Part shown: piece after piece, positions 15,890-25,839 of the stretch
Position numbering within the stretch: position 1 is the stretch's first letter
How the letters are laid out: the number at the start of each line of letters is the position of its first letter
Assembly: GCF_021223605.1 (NCBI RefSeq)
Contig: NZ_CP075175.1
Span: 310,001 to 374,000, forward strand
DNA length: 64,000 bases
DNA from: Paenibacillus sp. 481
Lineage (GTDB): Bacteria > Bacillota > Bacilli > Paenibacillales > Paenibacillaceae
Reading direction: 5' to 3'
Notes under the pieces: generated by a model
What the model was told of the DNA's origin: nothing
Database searches by the model: none
Seen by the model: only the letters and a program-made list of their open reading frames with translations
Program-made: the position numbers and the translations under genes

Positions 15890-16249
15890 ATGCCACACCA
15901 AAATATATCACAACAGTTGTTTCAATGTGAGCAAGTCATTCAGCAGCTCATTCAACAAACGCAACAAGCATCTCAGCAATATGAGCAACTTCTTATTCAA
16001 GAACAGCAAAATGCAGCATATTTAGAGCAAATCGCGCAGCGCGAGCATCATGCTGCCCACGTGATTCAAACCGCTTTGCAAGGTCACAGCAAAGCGCTTC
16101 AGCAAATGCAGCACGTGTCGCAAGTTTGTCATCAAATTGAGCAATTCGTGCAATCACAAGCACAAACACAAGTACACCAAGTGAATACGCATCACTACCA
16201 ACCACATCAACACGTCGCCTACGCGGATCAAGCTAGAACGACTTTTTAA
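15890..16249 (+). CDS. Glutamine/histidine-rich small protein, unknown
   Basis: 119 residues, 35 of them Gln (about 29%) and rich in His, without a signal peptide or hydrophobic helix. The first 95 residues read as continuous amphipathic helix (QQLFQCEQVIQQLIQQ, and so on) and could form a coiled coil; the tail is HHYQPHQHVAYADQ. Two cysteines are present. An excellent AAAAGGAGGAACTACCT precedes the ATG. No family recognised. Small Gln/His-rich proteins are common among spore coat or spore-associated proteins, so that is one guess. Confidence 0.7.
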   Translation: MPHQNISQQLFQCEQVIQQLIQQTQQASQQYEQLLIQEQQNAAYLEQIAQREHHAAHVIQTALQGHSKALQQMQHVSQVCHQIEQFVQSQAQTQVHQVNTHHYQPHQHVAYADQARTTF

Positions 16250-16258
16250 TACAAACAA

Positions 16259-16351
16259 AAGAGGGATTTAAGTCATTTGGCGTAACAGGCTTGAGCTTGC
16301 TCACCTTGCGAGTCAGCTCGAAGCTTTACCCTTAGACTTAAATTCCCTCTT
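16259..16351. terminator. Long nested hairpin between convergent genes
   Basis: The outer arms AAGAGGGATTTAAGTC (16259-16274) and GACTTAAATTCCCTCTT (16335-16351) pair over 16 bp with one bulge. An inner stem pairs GCTTGAGCT (16289-16297) with AGCTCGAAGC (16315-16324). It lies between the Gln-rich gene (+) and the MBL gene (-). It is unusually long for a simple terminator. Confidence 0.55.
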
Positions 16352-16359
16352 CTAAAATG

Positions 16360-17196
16360 CTACACCTCTACAACGGTACCTACATTACATGAAAAAAAGC
16401 GATCGCCAAACACTTGTGCTAACCGCGTCGCCATTGCAAAACCCGTACAGTGAGACACGCCTAAACGCTGTATATCAAATGACTGCAACTCCTCAATCGT
16501 GCGATCCTGCTGCTCTTTGCTGACACACCATAAATGCGTACCTCCAATTACGGTGTGCACACGAGTCTCCCCTGTCATATGTATAGCATGCTTTATAATA
16601 TTAATAATACCTGCATGCGAACAACCAAGTACAATAAATAAGCCTTCCTCTGTCTTCATAATGATTGACTGATCGTCAATAATATCGTCCTTGATGTATC
16701 CGTCCGCCGTTTTGATTACGATATCTTCGTCTCCGAATTCATAGTCCGTCACCCTCGGCACTTCTCCGGTCACATATAAATTCGGAGCAATCTCGGTAAA
16801 TGTAGTATTCCACTTGAAGTCCGCACCTGCATGCTCCAACCGCTCACGAGTTTCTGGTACTCCAATATACAAATAACTTGATCGAGTCAAGTAACCTTCG
16901 CGAAATAAATCAGGATGAGCATACACAGGTAGCGATCGGTGCTCATTTGCCTCTAATACTTGGAGTAGGCCACCCGTATGATCACTATGATGATGGCTCA
17001 ACACAATTCCTTGAATTCCGGACAACTGTTTTTTAAAATGCTGCGCATTCGGAATAATACCTTGCCCTTGCCCCGTATCGAACAAATAGTTGCCACTCTC
17101 TGTCTCGATATATGCCGCCCACCCGTGTTCCGCAATCGCACCCAAATTGCCAAACACATTATTTTCACACAACACGGTCACCTTAAACTTCGTCAT
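16360..17196 (-). CDS. Metallo-beta-lactamase-fold hydrolase (COG1237-like)
   Basis: 278 residues. The zinc-binding motif is SHHHSDHTGG (near residue 74), with later ligands in GCSHAG and a C-terminal GGTHL. The N-terminus KVTVLCENN is typical of the COG1237 group related to the archaeal ribofuranosyl-aminobenzene phosphate synthase. The ATG at 17196 has GGAG nine bases upstream; ATGs at 17211 and 17205 lie in or before that site. Located just downstream of a MarR gene, with a palindrome (17224-17240) immediately before its start, so MarR control is likely. The substrate is unknown. Confidence 0.87.
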   Translation of the reverse strand: MTKFKVTVLCENNVFGNLGAIAEHGWAAYIETESGNYLFDTGQGQGIIPNAQHFKKQLSGIQGIVLSHHHSDHTGGLLQVLEANEHRSLPVYAHPDLFREGYLTRSSYLYIGVPETRERLEHAGADFKWNTTFTEIAPNLYVTGEVPRVTDYEFGDEDIVIKTADGYIKDDIIDDQSIIMKTEEGLFIVLGCSHAGIINIIKHAIHMTGETRVHTVIGGTHLWCVSKEQQDRTIEELQSFDIQRLGVSHCTGFAMATRLAQVFGDRFFSCNVGTVVEV

Positions 17197-17223
17197 CCTT
17201 ACCATCTCCATTCGATTGAATTT

Positions 17224-17240
17224 AGTTTAGAAACTAAACT
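17224..17240. promoter_or_regulatory. MarR operator palindrome before the MBL gene
   Basis: AGTTTAG AAA CTAAACT is a perfect 17-bp inverted repeat, 28 nt before the MBL start at 17196 and just behind the marR stop. A near-identical site lies upstream of marR (17757-17773). Paired sites of this size are typical MarR-dimer operators. Confidence 0.75.
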
Positions 17241-17256
17241 TTAATGGCAAAAAAAT

Positions 17257-17676
17257 TTAATGCTTAAGCATTCGACAAAGCGTTTCCAGACATTGCTCAA
17301 AAGCGGCAATCTCCGTTTCACTAAACTGCGCACGCAACTGATTATAAAATTGCTGATGCATTTCCGCATGCAAATAGAATGCTTCCTGCCCTAGTGCCGT
17401 AAGCGATACGATAACAGCCCGTGCATCAGTTGGATGAGGTCCACGAGCGATAAGCCCACGCTGCTCTAAACGTGCAACTAATTGTGTTGCCGCGCCCTTT
17501 GTAACCCCTAATCTTGCTGCCAAGTCGCTCATCAGGCAACCTTCGTCACTTCCGATTGCGTCTATGACATGAATTTCACTTGGGGTTAGTTCCCCTGCAT
17601 TTCCGAATGAACGCGGCTGACGCTCCAACCTGCGAATTTGTAAAATAAATTGGCCTATCGTATGACTAGCTGACAT
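17257..17676 (-). CDS. MarR-family transcriptional regulator
   Basis: 139 residues from ATG 17676 (ATAGGAGACTCC upstream); the longer frame to 17742 has no ribosome site. The winged-helix core is clear: LTPSEIHVIDAIGSDEGCLM, SDLAARLGVTKGAATQLVAR (recognition helix) and the wing QRGLIARGPHPTDARAVIVS. MarR dimers repress drug-efflux or detoxification genes and release DNA on binding a small phenolic or being oxidised. It probably represses itself and the downstream MBL gene through the two palindromes flanking it. Confidence 0.9.
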   Translation of the reverse strand: MSASHTIGQFILQIRRLERQPRSFGNAGELTPSEIHVIDAIGSDEGCLMSDLAARLGVTKGAATQLVARLEQRGLIARGPHPTDARAVIVSLTALGQEAFYLHAEMHQQFYNQLRAQFSETEIAAFEQCLETLCRMLKH

Positions 17677-17756
17677 GGAGTCTCCTATCTTGTACGCGAA
17701 CGTAACATCTGGTTTAGCAATTGGCATTCTCTCTATATTCATATGCGCTATTATTT

Positions 17757-17773
17757 AGTTTAGCTTATAAACT
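17757..17773. promoter_or_regulatory. MarR operator palindrome before marR
   Basis: AGTTTA GCTTA TAAACT, 17 bp, is nearly the same sequence as 17224-17240 and of the same length. It lies 81-97 nt before the marR start at 17676, in a place expected for autoregulation. Confidence 0.7.
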
Positions 17774-17827
17774 GATTTGTTGTAAAGAGGAGGCATGCCT
17801 TTTTGGGAAATAATCTAAATAAGCGCG

Positions 17828-18592
17828 TTACGAACTTATCGATTTTGCTCGTTCTCGTCGCTCAACGATAACTTCGATCGGATACCAACATAGATGAAAT
17901 AACATATGTACGACGATCGCAGCAATCAACCCATACTGCCAGAACAACCAGCCACAGATCAACGTTACCCATAAGTTCCCTAATATCCCATACGCAATAA
18001 ATAGCGGTGTGAGTTTACACCCTTCTGCTAGATTGCCCGGGAAATGAGCCAGACCGAAAATAATTCCACTTAGGATAATACAGCTCCATACGATTACAGC
18101 TGACACTTCCCCGAAAAAGACGAAACCGAGCCAGACCGTCCCATTCAATAACCCATATCGAAAAATAACTTCCTCTACGACACCACCACTTAGCACCCGT
18201 CCCCAAAGGCCTACCGATCGACGGAGCCGTTCTGACACGTCAACGGTCGTACGATCAAGTGCATGGCGGAGATAGCCGTAATATACGATTAAGAATACGC
18301 CTGAGCAAATAACACCGCCTACCAATCCAACACGTAGCTGTTCGACTAAGGATGATACATGTAAAGGACCTGACATAGCTATACTTTCGAAAAAGGGGTC
18401 TGTAAGTCCCGTTTTGAGTGAAGCAAGGTGACCAAGCAGCACAATAACAGCGATGACGACTAGATTGATGGCAAACACCAATCCCGTATTTGACTTCAGT
18501 TCTGGTTCCATGCTTTTTTGCGCTGCAACCATTGTCACAATGCCTGGCACACAAATGAGAACGAGACAACTTATCATTATCCAACTAAACAT
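17828..18592 (-). CDS. CPBP-family intramembrane glutamic protease
   Basis: 254 residues with six to seven hydrophobic segments. The three CPBP (Abi/Rce1-like) motifs are present in the right order: EExxxR as VEEVIFRYGLL, FxxxH as IIFGLAHFP, and HxxxH-like VVHMLFHLCWYP. Members are membrane proteases linked to peptide maturation, bacteriocin self-immunity or prenyl-protein processing. A strong ribosome site (CAGAGGAGGGATCGC) precedes the ATG. No bacteriocin gene is visible nearby, so the role is open. Confidence 0.88.
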   Translation of the reverse strand: MFSWIMISCLVLICVPGIVTMVAAQKSMEPELKSNTGLVFAINLVVIAVIVLLGHLASLKTGLTDPFFESIAMSGPLHVSSLVEQLRVGLVGGVICSGVFLIVYYGYLRHALDRTTVDVSERLRRSVGLWGRVLSGGVVEEVIFRYGLLNGTVWLGFVFFGEVSAVIVWSCIILSGIIFGLAHFPGNLAEGCKLTPLFIAYGILGNLWVTLICGWLFWQYGLIAAIVVHMLFHLCWYPIEVIVERRERAKSISS

Positions 18593-18708
18593 GCGATCCC
18601 TCCTCTGTTACAATTGTATCCTGTTAGAGCGAGCAGCCATTTTCACTTCTTTATTATATTACAAAATGTTCCACTTTTTAACTTAGATCGGTGAATATCG
18701 CAAAAAAA

Positions 18709-18759
18709 AGCTTGATGATCGCTATGCTCTAAACTTAAAGCATAGCGATCAATCAAGCT
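18709..18759 (-). terminator. Terminator of the xpt-pbuX operon
   Basis: AGCTTGATGATCGCTATGCT pairs with AGCATAGCGATCAATCAAGCT (one mismatch/bulge), loop about 10 nt, followed on the minus strand by eight T. Strong. Confidence 0.9.
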
Positions 18760-18801
18760 CTTTATAGAAGTTAGCCGGCTTTCATCATTCATGAGTCAAG
18801 C

Positions 18802-20807
<2,006 letters not shown>

Positions 20808-20877
20808 TTAATGTTGGAAGCAAGTGTCATCCTCTCGCATAGGTGCAGCATCAGCAACCGACCAAACTGCAAAATAA

Positions 20878-20927
20878 GCAAAAAACCCGGTCGCACGTCT
20901 CCCTCACGGAATCGTTGCAGACCGGGT
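20878..20927 (-). terminator. Riboswitch-controlled terminator before xpt
   Basis: On the minus strand ACCCGGTC (20920-20927) pairs with GACCGGGT (20885-20892), with an extended inner stem, followed by TTTTTT (20878-20884). It lies about 90 nt before xpt and 130 nt after the aptamer. This is the expected OFF structure of a guanine riboswitch. Confidence 0.85.
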
Positions 20928-21058
20928 CGTATAGTTGCAAATCATTGAGTATGCAGCTTGTAATCATAAGAAAATAACAGCCCACGTAGCAAAAAAACGG
21001 CTCACTAGGCTTCAACGATTACAGCATGCATCAACGATCAACGTTCGCACACTTCGAC

Positions 21059-21125
21059 TCCCGTAGTCCGATCATTCCGGTGATCAGGTAGAAACATGCA
21101 GGCCAATTCCTGCACATATACGAGA
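21059..21125 (-). promoter_or_regulatory. Purine (guanine-class) riboswitch aptamer
   Basis: Read on the minus strand: P1 TCTCGTA/TACGGGA, the J1/2 segment TATGT, P2 with loop GAATTGG, the invariant J2/3 GTTTCTACC, P3 GATCA/TGATC with loop CCGGAA, and J3/1 GGACTACG. The C in GGACTAC corresponds to C74 of the xpt aptamer, which specifies guanine/hypoxanthine over adenine. The loop-loop G-G and C-C contact bases are kept, although both loops deviate from the usual seven bases. The rest of the 548-nt region upstream of xpt holds its terminator and, near 21190-21230, likely promoter sequence with a PurR-box-like CGAAC. Confidence 0.92.
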
Positions 21126-21289
21126 AATAAACACATTACTTTGTCTTGTTGTTAGGTTGCTAAACTTTGTAATCAAGTGAAAAGAATAATATGAATTGTA
21201 GTATACACCAAATTGATCACGAACGAAAGAACTATTTTAATCTTTAAATGTACGGATTTTACACAATATCAAACAAAAACAGCCGCACC

Positions 21290-21315
21290 CCTCACGAAAT
21301 AGAGGGAAACGGCTG
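21290..21315 (-). terminator. Terminator of the ABC-F gene
   Basis: On the minus strand CAGCCG..CCCTC pairs with GAGGG..CGGCTG and is followed by TTTTTGTTT. Confidence 0.85.
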
Positions 21316-21339
21316 CTGCCATTCAAGACAAATCGTGTC

Positions 21340-22890
21340 TTATTGTTGCATCGACCATTGCTCAACGTCCCATGTCTTCGTTACCCAGCCTTCATAGAAG
21401 TCTGGTTCGTGACAGACGAGCAGTACAGTGCCTTTGAACGCCTTCAACGCACGCTGCAATTCTTCCTTCGACAATACGTCCAAGTGATTCGTCGGCTCGT
21501 CAAATATGATCCAGTTGCTCTCTTCCATTAACAGCTTACATAAGCGTACTTTCGCCTGTTCGCCACCACTCAACTGGCTCAATTGGCGGGTAATATGTTC
21601 ATTTTTCAGACCGCAACGGGCCAATGCTGCGCGCACTTCGTGCTGATTCATATGTGGAAATGCGTTCCACACATCATCAATCGGCGTTCCCGCTCCTGCT
21701 CTTACTTCCTGCTCGAAGTAAGCTGGGTGTAAGTAATCGCCTTTATACACCTGTCCGCTAAATGGCTGAATCACACCGAGCATCGTCTTCAATAACGTCG
21801 ATTTACCGACACCATTACAGCCGACAATCGCGATCTTATCGCCGCGCTCAATCGCAAAGTTCAACTCCGGTAACAGCGCACGGTCATAGCCAACTTCCAA
21901 GTTTTTCGCTTCCACGACAAGGCGGCCGCTTGCACGCGACTCTTTAAACACGAACGTCGGCTTAACCGCCTCTTCTGGGCGATCAATGCGATCCAAGCGA
22001 TCTAACTGCTTTTCACGGCTCTTTGCTCGGGTAGATGTCGAAGCACGCGCCTTGTTGCGCTGAATGAAGTCCTCTTGCTTTTTAATAAATTCCCGCTGCT
22101 TCTCGTACGCTTGAATATGCTGCGTCTTATTCAAATCCGCCATCTCAAGGAATTTTTCATAATTCGCGGAATAACGTGTCATTTTAGCAAATTCCAAATG
22201 ATAGATTACGTTTACGACCTTATTCATAAACTCCGTATCATGCGAGATCAACACAAACGCATACGGATAGTTCTGCAAATAGTTCGTAAGCCATCCAATA
22301 TGCTCAACGTCCAAGTAGTTCGTCGGTTCGTCAAGCAGCAGCACGTTCGGCTGCTCCAGCAACAGCTTTGCCAGCAATACTTTGGTACGCTGACCACCAC
22401 TCAATGCTGTTACGTCGCGTTCAAGACCAATCGCACCCAGACCAAGTCCGTTTGCTGTCTCCTCCACTTTAACGTCGATCATGTAGAAGCCGCTACGATC
22501 CAGCTCATCTTGAATTTCCCCCATACGCTCCAACAACTTTTCCAGCGTATCAGGATCTGCATCTGCCATTTGATTGGCGATCTCCATCATTTCCTGCTCT
22601 TGCTCAAAAAGAGGTAGAAACGCATCACGCAGGACGTCGCGAATCGTCTTACCAGCCTCCAACTTCGTATGCTGATCCAAGTAGCCGTAACGCAGACGAG
22701 GCGTCCACTCCACTTTACCGTTATCTTTCAACACTTTACCTGTTAAAATATTCATCAATGTCGATTTACCAGCACCATTGGCGCCTACAAGTCCAACATG
22801 CTCCCCCGGGAGGAGGCGGAACGACACATCATTAAATAGAACACGTCCACCATAACTGTGGCTCAGTCCTTCAACCGTCAATAAGCTCAT
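21340..22890 (-). CDS. ABC-F family ATPase (YfmM-like)
   Basis: 516 residues with two ABC domains and no membrane segment: first Walker A GANGAGKST, signature ALSGGQRTK, Walker B VLLLDEPTNYLD; second Walker A GCNGVGKST, signature LSGGEQAK, Walker B WIIFDEPTNHLD. The charged linker between them (residues about 240-320, KQEDFIQRNKARASTSTRAK) is the P-site tRNA interaction motif. ABC-F proteins act on ribosomes as translation factors or give resistance to ribosome-targeting antibiotics. Overall it most resembles Bacillus YfmM from memory. Stands alone. Confidence 0.92.
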   Translation of the reverse strand: MSLLTVEGLSHSYGGRVLFNDVSFRLLPGEHVGLVGANGAGKSTLMNILTGKVLKDNGKVEWTPRLRYGYLDQHTKLEAGKTIRDVLRDAFLPLFEQEQEMMEIANQMADADPDTLEKLLERMGEIQDELDRSGFYMIDVKVEETANGLGLGAIGLERDVTALSGGQRTKVLLAKLLLEQPNVLLLDEPTNYLDVEHIGWLTNYLQNYPYAFVLISHDTEFMNKVVNVIYHLEFAKMTRYSANYEKFLEMADLNKTQHIQAYEKQREFIKKQEDFIQRNKARASTSTRAKSREKQLDRLDRIDRPEEAVKPTFVFKESRASGRLVVEAKNLEVGYDRALLPELNFAIERGDKIAIVGCNGVGKSTLLKTMLGVIQPFSGQVYKGDYLHPAYFEQEVRAGAGTPIDDVWNAFPHMNQHEVRAALARCGLKNEHITRQLSQLSGGEQAKVRLCKLLMEESNWIIFDEPTNHLDVLSKEELQRALKAFKGTVLLVCHEPDFYEGWVTKTWDVEQWSMQQ

Positions 22891-23051
22891 AACTTAATCG
22901 CTTCTCCTAACCATGTTCGAAATAATCTGTGCGACCTCTACAGGAAAAGCACAACTTTATCGATCTTCCTTCAGATTGAGAACAAAGTCAAGGTTAAAGT
23001 CAAAATACATGCGTAAATCTCACATTCCAAACATATATTGACAAAAACAAA

Positions 23052-23077
23052 AACCGAGCGTTAACAATCACTCGGTT
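23052..23077 (-). terminator. Terminator of the WXG100 cassette
   Basis: On the minus strand AACCGAG and CTCGGTT-type arms (23071-23077 and 23052-23058) enclose a short loop and are followed by TTTTTG, 53 nt behind the WXG100 stop. Confidence 0.8.
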
Positions 23078-23129
23078 ACGTATCCCATTATGGTTGTACA
23101 GTGCTTGTGCAGTACTTGTACACAAACAA

Positions 23130-23402
23130 TTATTGACCGTCAACGGTGCGAAATTTTTGTGCAATTGCAGACAATTCCGAATCTATAGTATTTAACATAT
23201 GTACGAATAATTGCATCTGCTGATTAGCTTCCTGAAACTGCTGAAAAAATCGCTGCTTCGTTACCCCATCCCATTCGCCCTCCATGGATTGAACAGCTTG
23301 CGTTAAGACAGAGATGAGCTCCTGACTTTGCTCACTTCCCTGTTTAAATTGTTTCGCGACATCTTCAACCCGCTCAGGCGTAATGAGAATGCGTCTAGAC
23401 AT
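23130..23402 (-). CDS. WXG100-family type VII secretion target (EsxA/YukE-like)
   Basis: 90 residues from ATG 23402 (AAGGGAGATATGAAT upstream), the standard size for WXG100 proteins. Helix - WDG turn - helix: VEDVAKQFKQGSEQSQELIS, then GEWDGVTKQRFFQQFQEA with the WxG motif, then QLFVHMLNTIDSELSAIAQK. These proteins are secreted as helical hairpin dimers by the type VII (ESX/Yuk) system and often partner larger effectors. No EssC/YukB ATPase is in the window. Last gene of a three-gene cassette. Confidence 0.9.
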   Translation of the reverse strand: MSRRILITPERVEDVAKQFKQGSEQSQELISVLTQAVQSMEGEWDGVTKQRFFQQFQEANQQMQLFVHMLNTIDSELSAIAQKFRTVDGQ

Positions 23403-23517
23403 ATTCATATCTCCCTTCGCTTATGTATACCGACCTAATTGGACTTCCATAAGCATACGGTTTATTAACCTTTTTTCCTTCCATCAACAATTGCTATGAC
23501 GAATCATTAAGCGAATC

Positions 23518-24075
23518 TTAGACGACCGAATCTCTCGTTCTCCCTGCATATCTGGGATCAACAAATGTCCATCCATTCGCAAAGACGGGATCGTTCGATT
23601 CCATATGCTGAACATGAGCAGCCGTATGAACTTGCTCCTGCTCCCTGCCTAAGTAATACGGATTTCCTAATGCCTGAATCGCCGTACGAGGATTGGATAC
23701 ACTTGTAAAAATCCCAGCTGTTGCTTTAGGCAGAAGCAACGCATTCGCTCCTAATTCCATCCCCATATACATGGCAGCTGGAGATCTTGAGTGCGAGTCA
23801 TGAACAAGAATAGAACTCGCCTGATTATCAATTTCTTCAAACTGAATCGCTTTTGCTTGCACATGCTGACCTAATTCCGACAGTTGTTCTTTTATTTGAT
23901 CCGCTAAACGACTTGCTCTGCTCCACTCATACATGATTTCAGATTTAACGGATGATTCCCACATTAATGAGTTAACCGTTCGATGCAATTCATACTGAAT
24001 ATGATGTAGATGCTCTGCTGCGCTTCTTAACTGGCGACTCACCCCCCGAAGCACTTCAGGCTCGACAATAATGCG
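23518..24075 (-). CDS. WXG-like N-terminal domain protein, probable type VII substrate or partner
   Basis: 185 residues from ATG 24075 (GAAGGACGGTGACCGCA upstream), starting eight bases behind the previous stop. Residues 1-90 look like a WXG100 hairpin: two long amphipathic helices around NSLMWESSVKSEIMYEW, with W in the turn. Residues 90-185 form a non-helical extension (SRSPAAMYMGMELGANALLL, then GNPYYLGREQEQ) that I do not recognise. The tandem with a WXG100 protein and the fused C-terminal part suggest an ESX effector or structural partner. No LXG signature and no catalytic motif seen. Confidence 0.65.
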   Translation of the reverse strand, partial: RIIVEPEVLRGVSRQLRSAAEHLHHIQYELHRTVNSLMWESSVKSEIMYEWSRASRLADQIKEQLSELGQHVQAKAIQFEEIDNQASSILVHDSHSRSPAAMYMGMELGANALLLPKATAGIFTSVSNPRTAIQALGNPYYLGREQEQVHTAAHVQHMESNDPVFANGWTFVDPRYAGRTRDSVV

Positions 24076-24083
24076 CATTGCGG

Positions 24084-25004
24084 TCACCGTCCTTCGCGGG
24101 ATATCGAATGTCGTTCCCAAGCTATTAGCATTTCAATAAATTGTGATTTAGTAGTCGGTGTAGCGGTAAGCCAGTCTTCATTTTGCCTAGAACTGCGACG
24201 GATAAGCCAGTTGTACGAACCGCCAATCAGAAAGGCAAAGCCTTGTACATCCCAGCCTCGCTCTGTCCACACAAATAACATCATTTCACCCTCTGACGTA
24301 CGCTGTTTCATGGAAGTGGCAAATGCTCGTGCACCTTCTTCTTGTTCAGGTGCCATGTTCATCACATCAGCAAGCTGGTCGATCGTAAAATTGTCTACTT
24401 GTTCGTAAAACGTGTGGAACAACTTTTTGGATAACATGACAGAAGGGAGCGAATGCGCTGTTTCTACACTCGACTCTTCCGCTTCAGTTTCTATTGCTGT
24501 GTCCAACCAATTCATCCGTTCGACAATCGCAGGCCAAGCTCTATGCGTATCACCTAACATGGACAACCTAATATCTTCAGATGAAGCACTAAGTCGGATT
24601 CGTTCAACGACTTGCTCCTGTGTCACATGTACATAGCCCTCGAAATTTTCCATGTCATGAGAATATCTTACCCAGCAAGCGTGTTCGGCTAAACCGGTTA
24701 TCGTCATGCAATCATAAACAGGAGCAGGCATCGTATATTCATAACTATTCGGCTGCGGCAGGATGTACCCTTTTTCCAGCAAGCTTGCTTTCGCTTTATC
24801 CCACTCCGCTTCTATCTCTTCCGTCAAGTAACCGCGAAACGGGTCATCGACCCCTAAAAGACGCTCCGAACCGACAATCCCCGTCAGGAAAAACAGTTCC
24901 TTCTCACTTAAAATAAACCGCTTTAACTGCGTGGTGTCCGCGGTGACCGATGTACTCGCTAGTTGTGTTGTATCCGTTGTATCCGTAAGGTCCATCGTCA
25001 TCAC
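24084..25004 (-). CDS. Unknown protein at the head of the WXG100 cassette
   Basis: 306 residues from GTG 25004 (AGGAGGTGTGACTC). A Thr/Asp-rich N-terminus (LTDTTDTTQL) precedes a helical region LSEKELFFLTGIVGSERLLG; a middle part resembles nothing I know; the C-terminal part (GEMMLFVWTERGWDVQGFAF, then GGSYNWLIRRS) ends in helices. The two-part layout and the position next to two WXG proteins recall EspG-type chaperones of ESX systems, but I could not establish homology. First gene of the cassette, behind a sigma-A-like promoter. Confidence 0.6.
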   Translation of the reverse strand: MMTMDLTDTTDTTQLASTSVTADTTQLKRFILSEKELFFLTGIVGSERLLGVDDPFRGYLTEEIEAEWDKAKASLLEKGYILPQPNSYEYTMPAPVYDCMTITGLAEHACWVRYSHDMENFEGYVHVTQEQVVERIRLSASSEDIRLSMLGDTHRAWPAIVERMNWLDTAIETEAEESSVETAHSLPSVMLSKKLFHTFYEQVDNFTIDQLADVMNMAPEQEEGARAFATSMKQRTSEGEMMLFVWTERGWDVQGFAFLIGGSYNWLIRRSSRQNEDWLTATPTTKSQFIEMLIAWERHSISREGR

Positions 25005-25206
25005 GAGTCACACCTCCTATCTCATTCCTGCTGTTTCTAACGTAATGAATAGCTTTCTTTCATCCATACGTGTACATCGTCGTTTCTTATTCGTTCGAAG
25101 TAAAACGCTGTCTTGTAATATTCATTAGTGTCGTACAATATTCCTGCTCACTCAACTATTTTTGATCACATATAGGTCGATTTGGTATCCGGTAATCTTC
25201 ATCTCC

Positions 25207-25241
25207 ATTATACTGTATCACTCCGTGGTTAAATTTGTCAA
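25207..25241 (-). promoter_or_regulatory. Sigma-A-like promoter of the WXG100 cassette
   Basis: On the minus strand TTGACA (25236-25241), 18-nt spacer, TACAGT (25212-25217) within TGATACAGTATAAT; a TATAAT overlaps at 25207-25212 but its spacing (23) is too long. The leader to GTG 25004 is about 200 nt. The remainder of this 336-nt gap contains the terminator at 25281-25303 and nothing else I can support. Confidence 0.6.
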
Positions 25242-25280
25242 TTTTTGTTGAAAAACCTCGTTATTTCTGCAAAAAAAGAA

Positions 25281-25303
25281 GAACATCGATCATTTCGATG
25301 TTC
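25281..25303 (-). terminator. Terminator of the lipoprotein gene
   Basis: GAACATCGA (25281-25289) and TCGATGTTC (25295-25303), 9-bp perfect stem; the minus strand continues TTCTTTTTTT. Confidence 0.88.
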
Positions 25304-25340
25304 TCCTCACTCCATTTTTTCCACGGTATTGCTAGTCCAC

Positions 25341-25742
25341 TCACTTGCTTTCAACGAACTTTGCTACATACTGCTCGTACCATTCGCGTCCCGTTTCCCA
25401 TCCTTCAATAGGCTGTGGCAGCAATTGATTCCCGACATAAGCCAATACCCATTCTTCCATGCCATTTGTCTTCGTCTGCTCAAACTGAGCAACGATTTCC
25501 TTCAGCGATTCATCGCCTTTTGCGATCATATCATCAATCAGTTGTTGATTACTCTTAATATACTCCATCGGGTCTGTATATTTCGATACGTCGATACTTT
25601 GAATCGCACTATTCACATCTTCTAGACCTTTGTTTACAGCAGACTCAAGCTTTTCTTGCGGTGAACAAGCGACTAACAACGTTAACAGGGCTACTGCCGC
25701 TGCTGCTCTCGACATATGCAAACGAATTGTTTTTTTAACCAT
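25341..25742 (-). CDS. Small lipoprotein of unknown function
   Basis: 133 residues. The N-terminus has basic residues, a hydrophobic core and the lipobox LLVACSP (Cys at residue 26), so the mature 108-residue protein is anchored outside the membrane. The mature part is acidic-helical (SAVNKGLEDVNSAIQSIDVS) and ends WEQYVAKF-like; it has no domain I recognise. GTAGGAGGTATTTTAA precedes the ATG. Monocistronic, with its own terminator. Confidence 0.75.
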   Translation of the reverse strand: MVKKTIRLHMSRAAAAVALLTLLVACSPQEKLESAVNKGLEDVNSAIQSIDVSKYTDPMEYIKSNQQLIDDMIAKGDESLKEIVAQFEQTKTNGMEEWVLAYVGNQLLPQPIEGWETGREWYEQYVAKFVESK

Positions 25743-25839
25743 TTAAAATACCTCCTACTTTCAAATAAGGTACATCTCCGACTCTACTATACTATTCGTT
25801 TGTCCACAAAATAAGTTTCAATTTTTTACTTTACCTTTA

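Noticed and set aside
20980-21000. T7 run on the minus strand after AGCC as a second terminator in the xpt leader
   Set aside because: No matching upstream arm; the only complement lies downstream of the T-run. The terminator at 20885-20927 fits far better.
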